Source of the DNA: Brevundimonas sp.
GTDB taxonomy: Bacteria > Pseudomonadota > Alphaproteobacteria > Caulobacterales > Caulobacteraceae
Direction of reading: 5' to 3'
Assembly: GCF_004210735.1 (NCBI RefSeq)
Contig: NZ_SDZL01000006.1
Coordinates: 1 to 64,000, forward strand
DNA: 64,000 bases
The notes beneath the pieces are model-generated. The model was not told the origin of the DNA and ran no database searches. It saw only the letters and a program-made list of their open reading frames with translations. The position numbers and the translations under genes were made by a program. Below, piece after piece: positions 9,742-21,900 of this stretch; the stretch's first letter is position 1; each line of letters begins with the position of its first letter.

Positions 9742-10860
9742 TTGATCACCACCCTCACCCTTACCGACTTCCGCTCCTACGCCGCCGCATCCCTGACCGT
9801 GTCGGGTGGGGCGGTGGTGCTGCATGGGCCGAACGGGGCGGGGAAGACGAACCTGCTGGAGGCGATCAGCCTGCTGACCCCCGGCAAGGGGCTGCGCGGG
9901 GCGACGGCTCAGGAGATGGGACGGCGCGAGCCGGGCGAGGCCGTGGGCCGCGCCTGGGCCGTGGCGGTGACGCTGGACGGGCCAGACGGCGAGACCCGAC
10001 TGGGCACCGGTGTACAGACGGCGGGCGCGGCGCGGCGCATCGTGCGCATCGACGGCGAGACGGCGCCGCCGGGGCGGCTGCTGGACCATTTGCGGCCAGT
10101 GTGGGCGACGCCCGAACAGGACCGGCTGTTTTCCGACGCGCGAGCCGAACGATTGCGCTTCTTCGACCGGCTGGTGTTCGCGGCGAACCCGGACCATGCG
10201 GCGACGGTCTCGACCTATGAGAAGGCGCTGCGGGAACGGCTGCGGCTGCTGACGGACCAGACGCGGCCGGCCGACCCCCTGTGGCTGGATGCGCTGGAGG
10301 CGCGGCTGTCCGAGGCGGGCGCCCGCGCGGCCGTGGCGCGTACCGCGGCCCTGGGGGCCTTGCAGGCAGGCATCGACGCGCGGGGCGACCGCCCCTTCCC
10401 CCAGGCCGATCTGGGCCTGACCGGCGAGGCCGAGGCCATGGCGGCGGCGGGCGCGGACGAGACAGACATCGTCAGCCTGCTGGGCGAAGGGTTCGTGCGG
10501 GCGCGGGCGCGCGACGCGGCGGCGGGACGCAGCCTGTTCGGGCCCCATCGCTCCGACCTGACCGCCCTGCACCGGGAAAAGAACCGGCCCGCCGCCGAGG
10601 GATCGTCGGGCGAGCAGAAGGCGTTGGTGCTGAACCTGATCCTGGCCCAGATCGGGCGGCTGGCGGATCAGCCCACCCAGCCCGTGCTGCTGCTGGACGA
10701 GGCGCCGGCCCACCTGGACGAAACCCGCCGCGCCGCCCTGTTCGACGAGATCGAGGCGACGGGTCTGCAGGCCTTCATGACCGGCACCGAACGTGGTCTG
10801 TTCGCGGCGCTGGAGGGACGGGCGCAGTTCGTCGAGATCGCTGGCGGCCGGATTCGGTGA
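9742..10860 (+). CDS. recF: DNA replication/repair protein RecF
   Basis: [66 protein letters not shown] start. Confidence 0.95.
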   Translation: MITTLTLTDFRSYAAASLTVSGGAVVLHGPNGAGKTNLLEAISLLTPGKGLRGATAQEMGRREPGEAVGRAWAVAVTLDGPDGETRLGTGVQTAGAARRIVRIDGETAPPGRLLDHLRPVWATPEQDRLFSDARAERLRFFDRLVFAANPDHAATVSTYEKALRERLRLLTDQTRPADPLWLDALEARLSEAGARAAVARTAALGALQAGIDARGDRPFPQADLGLTGEAEAMAAAGADETDIVSLLGEGFVRARARDAAAGRSLFGPHRSDLTALHREKNRPAAEGSSGEQKALVLNLILAQIGRLADQPTQPVLLLDEAPAHLDETRRAALFDEIEATGLQAFMTGTERGLFAALEGRAQFVEIAGGRIR

Positions 10861-10866
10861 CGCCGC

Positions 10867-11538
10867 CTATCGCTTGACCCAATCGTCCTTGGGAATAGGG
10901 GAAAGCCACTCGTCGCCGAAATCCTTGGCGAAGCAGAACATCCCGCCCTCGTGGTCGTCGTCGATGATGGCCTGGGCCAAAACCGTGTCGATCAGGATGA
11001 GGTCGGGATGACGGGCGGCGCGGAAGAAGCGCGCACTGGGCGGAAAGCCCGCAGGGTCCAGAACCAGGTGTCTGATCCGCATATAGTTTTCAGGACAGAT
11101 CGCGCTGCGGCGCCCCTCTGTCTTGTCGATGTCGATACATTCCGTCGCCAGCAGGGGATGGGCGATGAAATAGGGAAGGATCTGCTCGGCCCGCTTTACA
11201 TGGATGGGCAGGAATTCGACCTCGTCCGCGCTGAGTTCGCGCTCCAGAAACGCCTTGAGGCGGGGCGAGACCACGATCCAGCCGAAGACGTTCGGCAGCA
11301 GGTCCGTCATCCGGCCGCCGTAGCCGACGTACGGGTTGAAGGGGCTGGGTCGATAATTCTTGGGCGGCGGCGTGGGGTCCCAGGTCGGGATCACCAGATC
11401 GCGCGGAAACCAGTCGGCGCAGGAGCCTGCCTCGCGCAGCCTGTAGCCCTGTCCGTCCAGCGCGGGAATGCGATCGGGCAGCAGACGGGCGATGGTGTCG
11501 TCGTCGTCCTCGTCCAGCCAGCATACGAAGTCAGTCAT
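10867..11538 (-). CDS. Imm11/DUF1629-like protein (tandem paralog 1)
   Basis: FGWIVVSPRLKAFLE...VEFLPIHV...PYFIAHPL...CIDIDKTEG pattern; clear paralog of the neighbouring ORF. Confidence 0.6.
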   Translation of the reverse strand: MTDFVCWLDEDDDDTIARLLPDRIPALDGQGYRLREAGSCADWFPRDLVIPTWDPTPPPKNYRPSPFNPYVGYGGRMTDLLPNVFGWIVVSPRLKAFLERELSADEVEFLPIHVKRAEQILPYFIAHPLLATECIDIDKTEGRRSAICPENYMRIRHLVLDPAGFPPSARFFRAARHPDLILIDTVLAQAIIDDDHEGGMFCFAKDFGDEWLSPIPKDDWVKR

Positions 11539-12217
11539 CGGTTCTGTATTTCGCCTGTTCGGCCAGTTCGGCCTCGGTCGGGCACCACGGATCGCCGAAG
11601 TCTTCGGGAAAGCAGAACAGGCCGCCCTCGTGATCGTCGTCGACGATGGCCTGAGCCAGATCGCGGTCGATCAGCACCAGATCGGGATGCCGCGCCGCGC
11701 GGAAGAAGCGGACCCCGGCGGGGATTCTCTTCGGGTCGAGCACCAGGGTCTTCAGAGCAAAGTAGGAGCCCTTCAGGATGGAGCTCATCATCCCCTCGCT
11801 CTTTTCCATGTCGATGCAATCGGCGGCGATTAGCGGATGGGCGATGAAATAGGGCAGGACCTGTTCCGCCCGTCTGACGTGGATGGGCAGGAACTCGATC
11901 TCGTCAGGCCGCAGCGCGCCCTCCAGCAGGGTCTTCAGCCTGGGCGACACGACCCGCCAGCCAAAGGCGTTCGGCAGGATGTCGACCATGCGCTCGCCGC
12001 GCCCGGCGTAGGGGTCCATCAGCAGGGGGGTGCGATAGCCCTTCGGCCGCGGCTGGGGGTCCCAGGTCGGGATCACCAGATCGCGCGGAAACCAGTCGGC
12101 GCAGGACCCGCCCTCGCCCAGTTTGTAGCCCCGTCGGTCCAGCGCCGGGATGCGGTCGGGCAGCAGGTGGGCGAACGAAAGATCCTCGTCGTCGTCGAGC
12201 CAGCAAATGAGTTCCAT
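11531..12217 (-). CDS. Imm11/DUF1629-like protein (tandem paralog 2)
   Basis: MELICWLDDDEDLSFAHLLPDRIPALDRRGYKLGEGGSCADWFPRDLVIPTWDP aligns along its length to 10867-11538. 8-nt overlap (ATGAC-TGA). Confidence 0.6.
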   Translation of the reverse strand: MELICWLDDDEDLSFAHLLPDRIPALDRRGYKLGEGGSCADWFPRDLVIPTWDPQPRPKGYRTPLLMDPYAGRGERMVDILPNAFGWRVVSPRLKTLLEGALRPDEIEFLPIHVRRAEQVLPYFIAHPLIAADCIDMEKSEGMMSSILKGSYFALKTLVLDPKRIPAGVRFFRAARHPDLVLIDRDLAQAIVDDDHEGGLFCFPEDFGDPWCPTEAELAEQAKYRTDD

Positions 12218-12414
12218 GGGCCGCTCCCTAGCCCGTGCGGGTCGCAGATGCGCCTGCGTGCTACGAAGAAGCGACGAGGGGAGCGGGACGCAGGGTTTCA
12301 CTCGCTTTTTCCGCCGAATTTCCTATATGTTGCAGGCTTCGTCGCGGGCCTTGGCCGGCGTCGATTCGGGCGGTCCGTGCGGCCGTTCCTTCCCTGTCCC
12401 GACCGGGACCCTGA

Positions 12415-14865
<2,451 letters not shown>

Positions 14866-14958
14866 AGGTGGACGGCTGCTGCTGCTGAACGTCCAAGGTT
14901 CGTCGCGCGACGAGCCGGTTTGGTCGAAGAATCCACAGGACGAAGGCGTCAGATGCAA

Positions 14959-14987
14959 CCCTGAGAAGACATCTCAGGGAGGTCTTC
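14959..14987 (+). promoter_or_regulatory. Two mutually exclusive hairpins overlapping the Shine-Dalgarno of the 14988 gene
   Basis: CCCTGAGA-AGACA-TCTCAGGG (14959-14979) versus GAAGAC-ATCTCAGGGAG-GTCTTC (14965-14987); SD AGGGAGG 14976-14982. Confidence 0.45.
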
Positions 14988-15704
14988 GTGCATCGCTCCA
15001 GCTTGGTCATCTTGTTCAGTGTCTTGCTATGTTCGGAGGCGGCGGCCCAAAGCCGGTCGCCCAGCCGCGCCTATCAGGCCGAGTATCAGCGGGCGCAGAG
15101 CGCGCTGACGGCGCGCCAGGCGCGCGAGACGCGGGCGGAGGATCGGCGATGCCGCGCCGCGCTTGAGCCCAGCCGAGGCGACCGCATCCGCGCCGCCGCA
15201 GCGTCGGGTAATGCGGATATCGTCCGATCCGGCTTCCGCACCCAGTGCGAGGCGGCGCGCGACATGTTGCAGGGCAAGCATCTGGCGGAGTGGATGGAAC
15301 TGGACGAAGCCTTCCGCGAAGGGCGGCCCTTGCCGGACTTGAGCCAGCCGGACGGCGAGGCCCCCGGTGACGAAGGACCCTCGGCCGAGGAGCGGGCGAT
15401 CGCCCAGGCGCGCAAGGAACTGGAACAACGCATCAATGAAGAGCGTCGTCGCCTGGGTGAGTTGACCCAGTCCAGGGATGACAACGGCTCCTATCAGGCG
15501 TTGGAAAACGACATCGAGGCGGCCCAGCAACGGGTTTCGCAGGCGGAGGACGCCATGGTCAGCCATCTGCGTCAGCATGCGCCCGATGAAGTCGCGGCCT
15601 ATGAATACGAGCGCTGGAACAACGCCAACCGACCCATGCAACGGATCGAAGACGTGCAGGACTTCGCGAGGCGCTATCGCGAGGAGGTCCGGGATCGCCG
15701 CTGA
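14988..15704 (+). CDS. Hypothetical secreted, coiled-coil-rich protein
   Basis: GTG start after AGGGAGG; signal peptide LVILFSVLLCSEAAAQ; charged helical body. Confidence 0.6.
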   Translation: MHRSSLVILFSVLLCSEAAAQSRSPSRAYQAEYQRAQSALTARQARETRAEDRRCRAALEPSRGDRIRAAAASGNADIVRSGFRTQCEAARDMLQGKHLAEWMELDEAFREGRPLPDLSQPDGEAPGDEGPSAEERAIAQARKELEQRINEERRRLGELTQSRDDNGSYQALENDIEAAQQRVSQAEDAMVSHLRQHAPDEVAAYEYERWNNANRPMQRIEDVQDFARRYREEVRDRR

Positions 15705-15879
15705 GGCGGTTTCCGCAGCCTTTCGCGTGGCGGCCGGCGCGACCGAAGCCCTGGACAGTGAGACCCGCCATCAACCGCGCGCGTGACGTCGTCGAGGTCG
15801 CCCCCTCATCACCGTAAGTTCAGATCCTCGTGAGGCGAGGCGCCGACGATTCGCCGTCTTCCTCAGCAAGGCTGGACGG

Positions 15880-16815
15880 ATGAAGCTGTTTCTTACCCTG
15901 CTGACGGTGGCTCTGATGGGCGGTGGACCGGCCCTGGCGCAGTCGCGTCCACCCGCGGCCCCCGCCCCGGTTGCGGCTGCGGCGCCCTTTCAGTCCAGTC
16001 GGATCACGGTCGAAAGCCGCGGCCAGGGCCCTGATGTGATCCTGATCCCCGGTCTGGCCTCGACGGCCGAGGTATGGACCCGGACGGCCCAGCGTCTGGA
16101 CGGGCGCTATCGGGTGCATCTGGTGTCGGTGAAGGGGTTCGGGCTGCTGCCCGCCGCCGACAACGGCACGGGCCCGCTGATCGGACCGGTGGCGGCCGAG
16201 GTGCGGCGCTACATCGCCAGCCAAGAGCTGGAGCGGCCGGCGCTGATCGGCCATTCGATGGGCGGTCTGGTGGCGCTGCGGGTCGCGGCCGACGGCGGGC
16301 CGCGCATCGGCCGGGTGATGACGGTGGATTCCTCGCCCTTCTTTCCGGCCCTGATCAACGCCGGCGCCACGGCAGGCGACGTCGAACCGGTGGCGCAGAT
16401 CGCCTATCAGGCGCTGATGTTCCTGGGTGATGACGCGCTGAAGGCGCAGGGCGCCTGGGGGGCCGAACTGGGCGGAGCGGCCGATGGGCTGTTCGACAGC
16501 GTCGGCTGGCAGGGCGGCGACCGGCGCACCCTGGCGCAGGGCCTGTACGAGGTGATGACCGTCGATCTGCGCCACCGCCTGCCGGACATCAGCGCGCCGG
16601 TGACCGTGGTCTATGGCTGGGATCCCGATGACCGCTCGCCGCGCAGCCATGTCGAAAACCTGCTGCGGGCGGCCTATGCCTCCCTGCCCCGCCCCGCACG
16701 CTATGAGCCGATCCAGGGGGCGGAGCATATGGTGATGATCGACCAGCCCGGCCGCTTCATGGCGGCGGTCGACCGGTTCCTGACCGCACCGGCGCCGGTG
16801 CGCGCCGCGCCCTGA
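15880..16815 (+). CDS. Secreted alpha/beta hydrolase
   Basis: Signal peptide; nucleophile elbow IGHSMGGLVA; late His in QGAEHMVMIDQP. Confidence 0.85.
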   Translation: MKLFLTLLTVALMGGGPALAQSRPPAAPAPVAAAAPFQSSRITVESRGQGPDVILIPGLASTAEVWTRTAQRLDGRYRVHLVSVKGFGLLPAADNGTGPLIGPVAAEVRRYIASQELERPALIGHSMGGLVALRVAADGGPRIGRVMTVDSSPFFPALINAGATAGDVEPVAQIAYQALMFLGDDALKAQGAWGAELGGAADGLFDSVGWQGGDRRTLAQGLYEVMTVDLRHRLPDISAPVTVVYGWDPDDRSPRSHVENLLRAAYASLPRPARYEPIQGAEHMVMIDQPGRFMAAVDRFLTAPAPVRAAP

Positions 16816-16890
16816 TCAGATTCGGGCGCCGGGATCGCTGGACCGCGACCCGTTTCCGGGCTTACCTCTGGCGAAAATCGGGGAATTCCA

Positions 16891-18936
16891 ATGACCGACA
16901 ACACCACCGCCACGCCCGCAAAGCGGCTTGAGCTGACCCTGCGCGCCCTTGTGCTGGGCGCGCTGCTGGCCGTGGTCTTCACCGCCGCCAACACCTATCT
17001 GGGCCTCAAGGTCGGCCTGACCTTCGCCTCGGCCATTCCGGCGGCGGTCATTTCCATGGCCCTGCTGCGGGCGTTCAGGACCTCGACCATCTGGGAGAAT
17101 ATGACGGTCCAGACCGTCGCCTCGGTCGGCGGGGCCATGAGCTCGATCATCTTCGTCCTGCCCGGTCTGGTGATGATCGGCTGGTGGATGGAGTTCCCGA
17201 TCTGGGAGTCGGTGGCCATCTGTGTGCTGGGCGGCGTGCTGGGGGTCACCTTCTCGATCCCGCTGCGTCGGGCCCTGGTGGTCAACGGCGGCCTGCCCTA
17301 TCCCGAGGGGGTCGCCGCCGCCGAGGTGCTGAAGGTCGGCTCGCGCGGCGACGACCAGAGCGAGAGCGCCGTTCGTGAAAACAAGTCCGGCCTGTGGGTC
17401 GTGGTCTGGAGCGCGGTCGCCTCGGCCGGGTTCGCCTGGCTGTCGGCCGGACGCATCTTCGCCGCCGAAACCGCGCGCTTCTTCAAGCTGCCGGTCGCGC
17501 TGGGCGGCGGGGCCACAGGTCTGGGCTTCGGCATGCAGTTCGCCCTGCTGGGCGCCGGTCACCTGATCGGTCTGGCGGTGGGTCTGGCCCAGCTGTTCGG
17601 CCTGCTGATCGCCTGGCTGATCATCGTGCCGATCATGACTTCGCCCGACTATGTCACCTGGCTGCAGGGGATGGGCGTGGAGTCCGTCGCCGCCGGTCTG
17701 GCCGCCGCCTCGCCCGAGGAACTGGCCGTCGGCGTGTGGCGTAACGAGGTCCGCTTCATGGGCGCGGGCGTCATCGGGGTGGCCGCGATCTGGACCCTGA
17801 TCAAGCTGGCCGGTCCGCTGGTGGGCGGCCTGACCTCGGCCCTGGTGGCCCAGGCCAAACGCAACAGCGGCGAAGTGCTGGACCGCACCGAGCAGGATAT
17901 TCCGTTGGGCCTGATCGGCCTGCTGTCGGCGGCGGCCCTGGTGGGCATCGCCGGCGTCCTGACCATCTTCGCCCAGGGCGCGCCGGCCCTGGCCGGATCG
18001 ACCGCCGTCCTGGTGCTGGGCGGTCTGGTCTATGTGATCCTGATCGGTTTCGCCGTGGCCGCCATCTGCGGCTACATGGCCGGGCTGATCGGGTCGTCCA
18101 ACAGCCCGGTGTCGGGGGTGGGCATCCTGGCCATCGTCATCGCCTCGCTGCTGATGCTGGGGGTCATGGCGCTGACGGGCGTGCCGGCGGATCCGGCCTT
18201 TATCGCCTATGCCCTGATCGTCACCGCCGTGGTCTTCGCCGTCGCGGTCATCGCCAATGACAACCTGCAGGACCTGAAGACCGGTCAGTTGGTCGGCGCG
18301 ACGCCGTGGCGTCAGCAGGCGGCCCTGATCGTCGGCGTCGGCGCCGGCGCTCTGGTGATCCCGTTCGTGCTGAACGCCCTGAACCGCGCCTTCGGTTTCG
18401 AGGGCGGCCCGGCGGGCATCGCGGCCGAGCCATTGGCTGCGCCCCAGGCCACCCTGATCTCGGCTCTGGCGCGCGGCGTCATCGGTGGCGATCTGAGGTG
18501 GGATCTGATCGGCATCGGCGCCCTGATCGGCGTCGGCGTCATCCTGCTGGACATGGCGTTGAACCGCGCGACCAATGGCCGGATGAAGCTGCCGCCGCTG
18601 GCCGTGGGCATCGGCTTCTACCTGCCGGCCGCCGTGACCACCATGCTGGTCATCGGCGCCGTGGCGGGCTGGATCTACGAAAAGGGCATGGCCAAGACGT
18701 CGTTCGCCGACGTCGGCCGCCGCATGGGCGTGCTGATGGCCTCGGGCCTGATCGTGGGCGAAAGCCTGTTCGGGGTGTTCAACGCGGGCGTCATCGGCGC
18801 GACCGAGAACGAGGCGCCCTTCGCCCTGATCCCGGCCGACAGCGGCTGGCCCGACATGCTGGCCGGGTTGGCTGTCTTCACCGTCGCGACCATTGCCCTT
18901 TACCGCTGGGTACGGAGTAAATCGGCAAAGGTCTGA
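16891..18936 (+). CDS. OPT family oligopeptide transporter
   Basis: Highly hydrophobic 681-aa protein; LELTLRALVLGALLAVVFTAANTYLGLKVG, GLPYPEGVAAAEVLK. Confidence 0.88.
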   Translation: MTDNTTATPAKRLELTLRALVLGALLAVVFTAANTYLGLKVGLTFASAIPAAVISMALLRAFRTSTIWENMTVQTVASVGGAMSSIIFVLPGLVMIGWWMEFPIWESVAICVLGGVLGVTFSIPLRRALVVNGGLPYPEGVAAAEVLKVGSRGDDQSESAVRENKSGLWVVVWSAVASAGFAWLSAGRIFAAETARFFKLPVALGGGATGLGFGMQFALLGAGHLIGLAVGLAQLFGLLIAWLIIVPIMTSPDYVTWLQGMGVESVAAGLAAASPEELAVGVWRNEVRFMGAGVIGVAAIWTLIKLAGPLVGGLTSALVAQAKRNSGEVLDRTEQDIPLGLIGLLSAAALVGIAGVLTIFAQGAPALAGSTAVLVLGGLVYVILIGFAVAAICGYMAGLIGSSNSPVSGVGILAIVIASLLMLGVMALTGVPADPAFIAYALIVTAVVFAVAVIANDNLQDLKTGQLVGATPWRQQAALIVGVGAGALVIPFVLNALNRAFGFEGGPAGIAAEPLAAPQATLISALARGVIGGDLRWDLIGIGALIGVGVILLDMALNRATNGRMKLPPLAVGIGFYLPAAVTTMLVIGAVAGWIYEKGMAKTSFADVGRRMGVLMASGLIVGESLFGVFNAGVIGATENEAPFALIPADSGWPDMLAGLAVFTVATIALYRWVRSKSAKV

Positions 18937-19027
18937 TCGACTACAGCCCTCGGGATCGATATCCTGTCCGTTGGCCCGGACCGCGATGCGCGACGGGCGG
19001 TCGGGGGATCGACTGGGGGGTCGAAAA

Positions 19028-19789
19028 ATGGGGATTGGCGCACTGCAACGCCGGCTGGACGAGGCGACCTCGCTGGCTCCCGGCTCGGACTTCAGCCTGC
19101 GGGTGTTATGGGTGGCGCCGGTCGTTTGCCTGGGCGTTCTGCTGACCCTCGGCCTGGTCTTGCAGCCCTTCCCCGAGCTGTTTCGGCTGGTGATGCACAG
19201 CGAGGGCGGGGTGGTTGAAAACCTCGTCGTCATCCTGGCCCTGACCGGAGCGGTTATGGCCTTACGATTGGTGGGCGCGAGTGGGCAACCGGCCCTGCTG
19301 CGCCTGTGGTACGGGCTGTTCTTCCTGATGCTGGTGTTCCTGGCGGGCGAAGAGACCAGTTGGGGCCAGCACTGGTTCGGCTGGGCCACACCCGAAAGCT
19401 TCGCCGCCCTGAACGAGCAGGGGGAAACCAATCTGCACAATCTGCCCATCGACTGGATCGAGGACGCACCCAAGACGCTGGTCATCGTCACCATGATGCT
19501 GGCCGGCGGTCTGGCGCCCCTGTTCATCGCCTTTACGGGCTCGGGGCTGCACCTGCCGATGTGGTTGATGGCGATCTGGCCGTCGGCGGCCCTGTGGCCC
19601 ACCACGGCGGTTTATGTCGGCCTTCGCATCGTCGAGCGGGGCATTGCGGCGACGATGGACGTGTCCAGCTGGGGACTGCACTTCCGGCCGTTGAGGGAGG
19701 GGATCGAGGTTTTTATCGCTCTGTTCCTGTTCCTTTATCTCTGGAGCCAGTGGAGGCGACTACGCGCAGCAAGGGCGGCTGCCGCCTGA
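19028..19789 (+). CDS. Hypothetical membrane protein
   Basis: Multiple hydrophobic segments; [16 protein letters not shown] motif. Confidence 0.65.
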   Translation: MGIGALQRRLDEATSLAPGSDFSLRVLWVAPVVCLGVLLTLGLVLQPFPELFRLVMHSEGGVVENLVVILALTGAVMALRLVGASGQPALLRLWYGLFFLMLVFLAGEETSWGQHWFGWATPESFAALNEQGETNLHNLPIDWIEDAPKTLVIVTMMLAGGLAPLFIAFTGSGLHLPMWLMAIWPSAALWPTTAVYVGLRIVERGIAATMDVSSWGLHFRPLREGIEVFIALFLFLYLWSQWRRLRAARAAAA

Positions 19790-19981
19790 CCTCTGGTCCA
19801 CCAGCGCTGCCCGTCCCTGTCGAGGTTCCACCGCCACAAGGGCGGCGCTTTCGGCCGCGCGCGCGGACCGGCTATGGCCTTTCGGCGCATCTGCCTGTAA
19901 GAGGCGCCGCTTCTCCCGCCTTTCCGCATCTTTGCAGCGGCCCGGACTTCCGTGGCCGAACACAGTCCGCCCGAGCCCGAA

Positions 19982-21814
19982 ATGAACCTCCGTAACGTCG
20001 CCATCATCGCCCACGTTGACCACGGGAAAACCACCCTGGTCGACCAACTCCTGGCCCAGTCCGGCGTCTTCCGAGCCAATGAGGCGACGACCGAGCGCGC
20101 CATGGACTCCAACGACCAGGAGAAGGAACGGGGCATCACCATCCTGGCCAAATGCACCTCGGTGCTCTGGAACGGTGAAGCCGGCGAGACCCGGATCAAC
20201 ATCATCGACACCCCCGGCCACGCCGACTTCGGCGGCGAGGTCGAGCGGATCCTGGGCATGGTGGACGGCTGCGTCATCCTGGTCGACGCCGAAGAGGGCG
20301 TCATGCCCCAGACCAAATTCGTGCTGACAAAGGCGCTGAAGATGGGCCTGCGCCCCATCCTGTGCATCAACAAGGTGGACCGCGCCCACGCCGACCCGGA
20401 CCGCGTCCACAACGAGACCTTCGACCTGTTCGCCGCCATCGGCGCGACCGACGAGCAGCTGGACTTCCCGCACATCTACGCCTCGGGCCGCAACGGCTGG
20501 GCGACGCTGGACCTGAACCAGCCCAACGACAACCTGGCGCCGCTGTTCGACCTGATCGTGCGCCACGTGCCGCCGCCCGCCGTCCAGGCCAACAAGGACA
20601 AGCCGTTCCGCATGCTGGACGTGCTCATCGAAAGCGATCCGTTCCTGGGCCGCCTGCTGACCGGCCGGATCGAGAGCGGCAAGGCCATCCCCGGCATGGC
20701 CATCCACGCCCTTGACCGCGACGGCAAGGAAATCGAACGCGGCCGCATCACCAAGGTCCTGGCCTTCCGCGGCCTGAAGCGTCAGGCCCTGGACGAGGGT
20801 TCGGAAGCGGGCGACATCGTCGCCATCGCCGGCATGTCCAAGGCGACCGTGGCCGACACCCTTTGCGCCATGGAAGTCACCGAGCCGCTGGACGCCCAGC
20901 CGATCGATCCGCCGACCATCTCGATGACCGTTTCGGTCAACGACAGCCCGCTGGCCGGACGTGAAGGCGACAAGGTCCAGTCGCGCGTAATCCGTGACCG
21001 CCTGCTCAAGGAAGCCGAGGCCAACGTCGCCATCCGCGTGACCACGACCGAAGGCGGCGACGCCTATGAGGTCGCGGGTCGGGGCGAACTGCAACTGGGC
21101 GTGCTGATCGAGAACATGCGCCGCGAAGGCTTCGAGGTTTCGATCTCGCGTCCGCGCGTGGTGTTCCAGGAAGGCGAGAACGGCGAGAAGATGGAGCCCA
21201 TCGAAGACGTCATGATCGACGTCGACGACGAGTTCTCGGGCATCGTCATCGAGAAGCTGTCGGCCCGTAAGGCCGAAATGACCGACATGGGCCCGTCGGG
21301 CGCCGGCAAGACCCGCATCAGCCTGAAGGCGCCGTCGCGCTCGCTGATCGGCTATCAGGGCGAGTTCCTGACCGACACGCGCGGCTCGGGCGTGCTGAAC
21401 CGCGTGTTCAGCCACTACGAAGGCTACAAGGGCGCCATTGCGGGCCGTCTGAAAGGCGTGCTGATCTCGAACTCGGATGGCGACACGGCGGCCTTCGCCC
21501 TGTGGAACCTGGAAGATCGCGGCGTCATGTTCGTCGGCGCCGGCGAAAAGACCTACCAGGGCATGATCATCGGCGAGAACGCGCGCTGGGACGACCTGGA
21601 CGTCAACCCGATCAAGGGCAAGCAACTGACCAACGTCCGCGCCTCGGGCAAGGACGAGGCCGTGCGCCTGACCCCGCCGCGCCAGATGTCGCTGGAACAG
21701 GCCATCGCCTATATCGACGACGACGAACTGGTCGAGGTCACGCCCAAGTCCATCCGCCTGCGCAAGCAGACGCTGAACCCCTCGTTCCGCAAGAAGCGCG
21801 TCCGTCCGGAGTAA
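19982..21814 (+). CDS. typA: Translational GTPase TypA/BipA
   Basis: [49 protein letters not shown]. Confidence 0.97.
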   Translation: MNLRNVAIIAHVDHGKTTLVDQLLAQSGVFRANEATTERAMDSNDQEKERGITILAKCTSVLWNGEAGETRINIIDTPGHADFGGEVERILGMVDGCVILVDAEEGVMPQTKFVLTKALKMGLRPILCINKVDRAHADPDRVHNETFDLFAAIGATDEQLDFPHIYASGRNGWATLDLNQPNDNLAPLFDLIVRHVPPPAVQANKDKPFRMLDVLIESDPFLGRLLTGRIESGKAIPGMAIHALDRDGKEIERGRITKVLAFRGLKRQALDEGSEAGDIVAIAGMSKATVADTLCAMEVTEPLDAQPIDPPTISMTVSVNDSPLAGREGDKVQSRVIRDRLLKEAEANVAIRVTTTEGGDAYEVAGRGELQLGVLIENMRREGFEVSISRPRVVFQEGENGEKMEPIEDVMIDVDDEFSGIVIEKLSARKAEMTDMGPSGAGKTRISLKAPSRSLIGYQGEFLTDTRGSGVLNRVFSHYEGYKGAIAGRLKGVLISNSDGDTAAFALWNLEDRGVMFVGAGEKTYQGMIIGENARWDDLDVNPIKGKQLTNVRASGKDEAVRLTPPRQMSLEQAIAYIDDDELVEVTPKSIRLRKQTLNPSFRKKRVRPE

Positions 21815-21835
21815 GGGTTTCAACCTGACGAAATG

Positions 21836-21869
21836 AAGAAGGCGATCCGCGAGGGTCGCCTTTCTTTTT
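21836..21869 (+). terminator. Rho-independent terminator of typA
   Basis: AAGAAGGCGATCCGCGAGGGTCGCCTTTCTTTTT. Confidence 0.8.
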
Positions 21870-21900
21870 GGCTGCTTTCACATTTGACCTGGCTTCGCCC

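Noticed and set aside
16816-19605. 929-aa minus-strand ORF antisense to the OPT transporter
   Set aside because: Composition-driven (Gln/His/Arg/Asp-rich) antisense frame without a start context or domain.
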